This document shows positions 13,457 to 16,002 of a stretch of 16,002 nt of DNA, in pieces; position 1 is the first letter of the stretch, and each line of letters starts with the position of its first letter. Source of the DNA: Clostridia bacterium (GTDB lineage Bacteria; Bacillota_A; Clostridia; Oscillospirales; CAG-272). Position numbers and translations under genes: made by a program. The notes beneath the pieces are model-generated. The model had not been told where the DNA came from. It searched no databases and saw nothing but the letters and a program-made list of their open reading frames with translations. The stretch is from the NCBI GenBank assembly GCA_017652965.1, contig JAGBZZ010000160.1, positions 1-16,002 of the forward strand. Reading direction: 5' to 3'.

Positions 13457-14356
13457 ATGGCTAATCATGTATTACATTGGGAGAAGCTGAGGGAAGAGGA
13501 ATTTGAAGGCGCGATCGAACGCTCGGGCGGGCTTTGCGTCATTCCGATCGGCTGTATCGAAAAGCACGGGCAGCATCTGCCCTCGGGCTGTGATTCGCTT
13601 CACGGCTCGGCTGTGGTGATGCGTGCCGCCGCCGAGGCAGACGTGACGGTCTTTCCGGTGACGATGTGGCTTGGCAACGTGCTGGGCGCACACGCGGTAG
13701 AGGATCCGGGCGCCACGCACCGCCGCGGCTTTATCGACATCAGCCCGACCACCCAGCTGACCGTGATGCGTGAGCTGTGCGACGAGATCGCGCGTAACGG
13801 CTACCGTAAGATCCTTTTCTGTAATTCGCACGGTGGCAACAGACCCATGATGGAATTTTTCCTTACCACCCAGAATTATGAGAAGAGAAGCTATGCCACC
13901 ATGTCAACGGCGGCCTACGATTGGGCCTCTATTATGCCTGCGGCGGTGCTTGCCACCTATGAGCGCGAGCCCGAGTTTCTTTCCATGCTCACGCCCGAGG
14001 ATATCCGGACCCTTAGGCACTATGCCGAAAACGGTACCGGCGGCAGCCACGGTGATTTTGTGGAAACCGCCCTCCTTTACGGCACCCATCCCGACCTTGT
14101 AGAGCCCTCGCGCTTTGACGCCGTGGACGGTGTTTCGACCGGCCGTGCCGACTATCTCGGCAAGGCGGGGGTAAGGTGCAGTAAGGCATGGTCGATCAAC
14201 CAGCCGAACTGCCTGCACGGCTATGCCCCCATCGGCTGTACAAGGACGATAGGCGATGCTGTCGTTAAGATCGCGGTGCGCCGCCTTGCGGGGATCATGC
14301 AGATGCTGAAGCAGGACGAGAACTGCGTCCGCTTCCAGGCTGAGGGTCTGCTTTGA
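13457..14356 (+). CDS. Creatininase-family amidohydrolase
   Basis: The start is ATG 13457, with ACAAGGAGA 6-7 bp upstream; the longer in-frame version overlaps the promoter. The 299-residue protein is a full creatinine amidohydrolase/MftE-type domain. It has IPIGCIEKHGQHLPSGCD (residues 29-46), matching the family motif PxGxxExHGxHLPxGxD with metal ligands E35, H37 and D46, and FCNSHGGNRP (121-130), the HGGN motif that adds further ligands. Relatives cleave creatinine, other cyclic amides, formamides in flavin/deazaflavin synthesis, or peptide precursors, so the substrate cannot be assigned. No creatine or mycofactocin genes are nearby. It is 37 bp upstream of an AraC-family gene with no terminator between them, so the regulator probably controls this gene or responds to its pathway. 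Confidence 0.86.
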   Translation: MANHVLHWEKLREEEFEGAIERSGGLCVIPIGCIEKHGQHLPSGCDSLHGSAVVMRAAAEADVTVFPVTMWLGNVLGAHAVEDPGATHRRGFIDISPTTQLTVMRELCDEIARNGYRKILFCNSHGGNRPMMEFFLTTQNYEKRSYATMSTAAYDWASIMPAAVLATYEREPEFLSMLTPEDIRTLRHYAENGTGGSHGDFVETALLYGTHPDLVEPSRFDAVDGVSTGRADYLGKAGVRCSKAWSINQPNCLHGYAPIGCTRTIGDAVVKIAVRRLAGIMQMLKQDENCVRFQAEGLL

Positions 14357-14393
14357 GACGGTAGGATATCAGCAAAAAGAAAGGGGTAGCAGG

Positions 14394-15170
14394 ATGGATT
14401 CCTCCTCTGTGAACGTCCTTTGGTGCATGGATATGCTCCACAGAAAGGGGCGCGGAACCACAAAGCACAGCCACGAGTTCTATCACTATATCTACGTACG
14501 GGAGGGGAGCGGGCACGCGGTGATCGACGGCCGCGCCTTTGCCCTTGTGCCCCATAGCGTTTACGTCTTCAACCCTTCTGTTACGCATGAGTTTGTGGCA
14601 GAGGAGGGGCTGCGCCTTTACGAGTTCAAGTTTGAGGTGACCGACCGCGAGCTTGCGGAGGCGCTTTCTCGTCTTTCCCCGGTCATTCCTGCCGATCATA
14701 CCGAGGTCGAGCGGATCCTTACGACGCTTTTGGGCGAGACCGATGAGGACGATGCCTGGAGCTGCGCCTACCGTAGGGCCTTGCTGTTTGAGCTTCTTCT
14801 TTCGCTTTTGCGGCAAAACCAGCGGCAAAGTGAAAACGGGCGCGATTGCCATGTGATGTTTGCCGTTTTGCGGTATATGCGCCTGCATTATGGGGAGGAG
14901 CTTGGAAACGAGGCGCTGGCGGCGATGCTGCATATGGAAAAGACCTACTTTATCAAGCAGTTCAAGCGGCACTTTTCGATCCCCCCCATGCGGTATCTGA
15001 TGACCCTGCGGATGGAGCGCGCCGCCGACATGATGGCAAACACGGATATGAGCGTTTCCAAGGTGGCCGAGCGCTGCGGCTTTAAAAGCATCCACCATTT
15101 CAGCAACGCCTTTAAGCGGCATTGGGGGAAAAGCCCTCTTTCATATCGTGAAAAACGCACGAAAGAATAA
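14394..15170 (+). CDS. AraC-family transcriptional regulator
   Basis: A 258-residue regulator with a standard two-part layout. An N-terminal cupin-like effector domain (about residues 20-85) includes the histidine-rich KHSHEFYHYIYVREGSGHAVIDG stretch and FNPSVTHEF. The C-terminal double helix-turn-helix (about 155-255) has the first helix-turn-helix around 171-192 (LAAMLHMEKTYFIKQFKRHF) and the second around 220-241, reading SVSKVAERCGFKSIHHFSNAF, followed by the typical WGKSPLSYR. The ATG has an AAAGGGG-type ribosome binding site. It is the second gene after the creatininase-family gene and the likely local regulator. The effector is unknown; the cupin sequence is typical of regulators that sense small sugars or metabolites. 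Confidence 0.92.
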   Translation: MDSSSVNVLWCMDMLHRKGRGTTKHSHEFYHYIYVREGSGHAVIDGRAFALVPHSVYVFNPSVTHEFVAEEGLRLYEFKFEVTDRELAEALSRLSPVIPADHTEVERILTTLLGETDEDDAWSCAYRRALLFELLLSLLRQNQRQSENGRDCHVMFAVLRYMRLHYGEELGNEALAAMLHMEKTYFIKQFKRHFSIPPMRYLMTLRMERAADMMANTDMSVSKVAERCGFKSIHHFSNAFKRHWGKSPLSYREKRTKE

Positions 15171-15258
15171 AAAAAAGACACTTTTTTGCAAATACTTTTC
15201 TCTGAATATCGGTTAAAATAGAGAAAAAGAAAACTTTTTTGCAAAGGAGTGTTTTTTT
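15171..15258 (+). promoter_or_regulatory. A/T-rich leader with 13-nt direct repeat and hairpin before the acetyltransferase gene
   Basis: ACTTTTTTGCAAA occurs at 15180-15192 and again at 15233-15245, exactly 53 bp apart (about five helical turns). Between them lies an inverted repeat TTTTCTCT (15196-15203)/AGAGAAAA (15220-15227). The second repeat copy runs into the AAGGAG ribosome binding site (15244-15249). A possible -10 (TAAAAT, 15214-15219) lacks a well-spaced -35. The run of T's after 15181 might give weak termination of the AraC-family gene. Confidence 0.4.
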
Positions 15259-15849
15259 ATGGCCGCAAAAGAAAAAGGATATATCCGCACGGTTCAGATC
15301 GGCGATGAGGAGTTTGAAAAGTACACCCGCTTTTGTAACGAGCCGCACAATATGGAGTATCTTCTGAAAAGGGCAGAGCTTATGGGCTTTGATAATGAGA
15401 TCATGATCTCTCCCGGGGCGCTTGTCAACGTGCCGATCGAAAAGGTTGGCAGAAAGGTGCTCTTCTCGTTTTTCTGCTACGTCAACGGTGACGTGACCAT
15501 CGGGGACAACGTCCTCATCGGGCCGCACTGCTCGGTGACGGCGGGCGACCATAAATTCGACCCCAAGACCCGTGCCTTCAACACCCTGCGCAACAACAAC
15601 GATTTTGACGTGAGCATCGTCATTGGCGAGGGTAGCTGGCTTGCCCACGCCGTTACCGTCACGTCGGGGGTACGCATCGGCAAGGGCAATCTTATCTGCG
15701 CCGGCGCGGTGGTGACCAAAAGCACGCCGGACTTTGCGATCATGGCGGGCATCCCCGCCCGCCAGGTCGGCGAGATCAACCCCGAGACGGGCGAGTATAT
15801 ATGGTATTCGAAAAGAGCCAAAAAGGAGCATGAGAATGGAACGATTTGA
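15259..15849 (+). CDS. Hexapeptide-repeat O-acetyltransferase (maltose/galactoside acetyltransferase-like)
   Basis: A 196-residue left-handed beta-helix acyltransferase. The helical N-terminus (about 17-45) resembles the maltose/galactoside O-acetyltransferase cap. Hexapeptide repeats begin near residue 76 (VNGDVTIGDNVLIGPHCSV) and resume at 119-170 (SIVIGEGSWLAHAVTVTSG, then IAGIPARQV-like IMAGIPARQV). Between them TAGDHKFDP (95-102) carries the His (H98) that aligns with the catalytic histidine of galactoside acetyltransferase. Acetyl-CoA is the expected donor; the acceptor is unknown. Start ATG 15259 has AAGGAG about 9 bp upstream. It lies 88 bp after the AraC-family gene and may or may not be co-transcribed. 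Its TGA directly abuts the stop of the convergent gene on the right, with no terminator between. Confidence 0.88.
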   Translation: MAAKEKGYIRTVQIGDEEFEKYTRFCNEPHNMEYLLKRAELMGFDNEIMISPGALVNVPIEKVGRKVLFSFFCYVNGDVTIGDNVLIGPHCSVTAGDHKFDPKTRAFNTLRNNNDFDVSIVIGEGSWLAHAVTVTSGVRIGKGNLICAGAVVTKSTPDFAIMAGIPARQVGEINPETGEYIWYSKRAKKEHENGTI

Positions 15850-16002
15850 TCAGACCCGCGTAAGCCCCAGCGCGATCAGGTTGCGGTCAAGATAGCGGCG
15901 GATGTAGTTGGTATAGATGCGCGGCTGAAGATGGATATAGCCCTGCTCTCCAAGCTGAAAGGAGGGGTCGTAGGGCGGCAGGGGCAGGCCGTCCTTGTGG
16001 GC
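15850..16002 (-). CDS. 3' end of an unidentified gene, cut by the window edge
   Basis: On the minus strand an open frame enters at the right edge and runs 50 codons to TGA at 15850-15852. The translation has sensible composition for this genome and ends with YIRRYLDRNLIALGLTRV; earlier it contains GLPLPPYDPSFQLGEQGYI and HLQPRIYTNY. Its stop abuts the stop of the convergent acetyltransferase gene, forming TGATCA. I do not recognise the family from this tail, and the start lies outside the window. No terminator is visible after it; its transcript would run into the antisense of the acetyltransferase gene. Confidence 0.6.
   Translation of the reverse strand, partial: AHKDGLPLPPYDPSFQLGEQGYIHLQPRIYTNYIRRYLDRNLIALGLTRV

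Noticed and set aside
15171..15187. A-run/T-run after the AraC-family gene as a proper terminator
   Set aside because: The only stem is A-T pairs with no GC-rich core; termination would be weak at best.

Overview
The window looks like chromosomal DNA from a GC-rich, endospore-forming member of the Clostridia (Bacillota). The evidence is a dipicolinate synthase pair (dpaA-dpaB), a DnaD-type helicase loading protein next to a DnaC/DnaI-type loader, a type III glutamine synthetase, strong AGGAGG-type ribosome binding sites, and near-consensus housekeeping promoters (TTGACA or TTGCAA, 16-17 bp, TATAAT). I cannot name the genus. There is no rRNA, tRNA, CRISPR array, transposase, phage gene or recognisable defence island.

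Layout. Positions 1-377 hold two intrinsic terminator hairpins bracketing a non-coding stretch of about 300 bp that is full of short inverted repeats; it is the best candidate here for an undescribed structured RNA or intergenic repeat. Next come a TIM-barrel sugar phosphate isomerase/epimerase-like gene (minus), a small one-helix membrane protein (minus) and a large zinc-ribbon/Sel1-repeat protein (plus). A terminator then separates this from the convergent dpaA-dpaB operon (minus). An SPFH/band-7 membrane protein (plus) is transcribed divergently from dpaA.

From 6.2 to 9.9 kb, on the minus strand, lies a probable operon in the order rimI - tsaD - dnaD - dnaC/dnaI. It combines t6A tRNA modification and N-terminal acetylation genes with replicative helicase loading genes. 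Between tsaD and dnaD is a cluster of five TTTTCCAC boxes resembling DnaA boxes, which could tie helicase-loader expression, or DnaA titration, to replication initiation. A DEDDh exonuclease with a zinc-finger-like C-terminus (minus) and glnN (plus) follow, divergently transcribed from two near-consensus promoters.

The right end (13.4-15.85 kb, plus) carries a creatininase-family amidohydrolase, an AraC-family regulator and a hexapeptide-repeat acetyltransferase. The first two probably form an operon. The window ends in the 3' part of a minus-strand gene whose stop codon abuts that of the acetyltransferase.

Most of the window is ordinary core genome. The points most worth following are the 39-335 structured region, the DnaA-box-like cluster upstream of dnaD, the zinc-ribbon/Sel1 protein, and the candidate sporulation promoter of dpaA. 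I found no clear multi-gene novel system.
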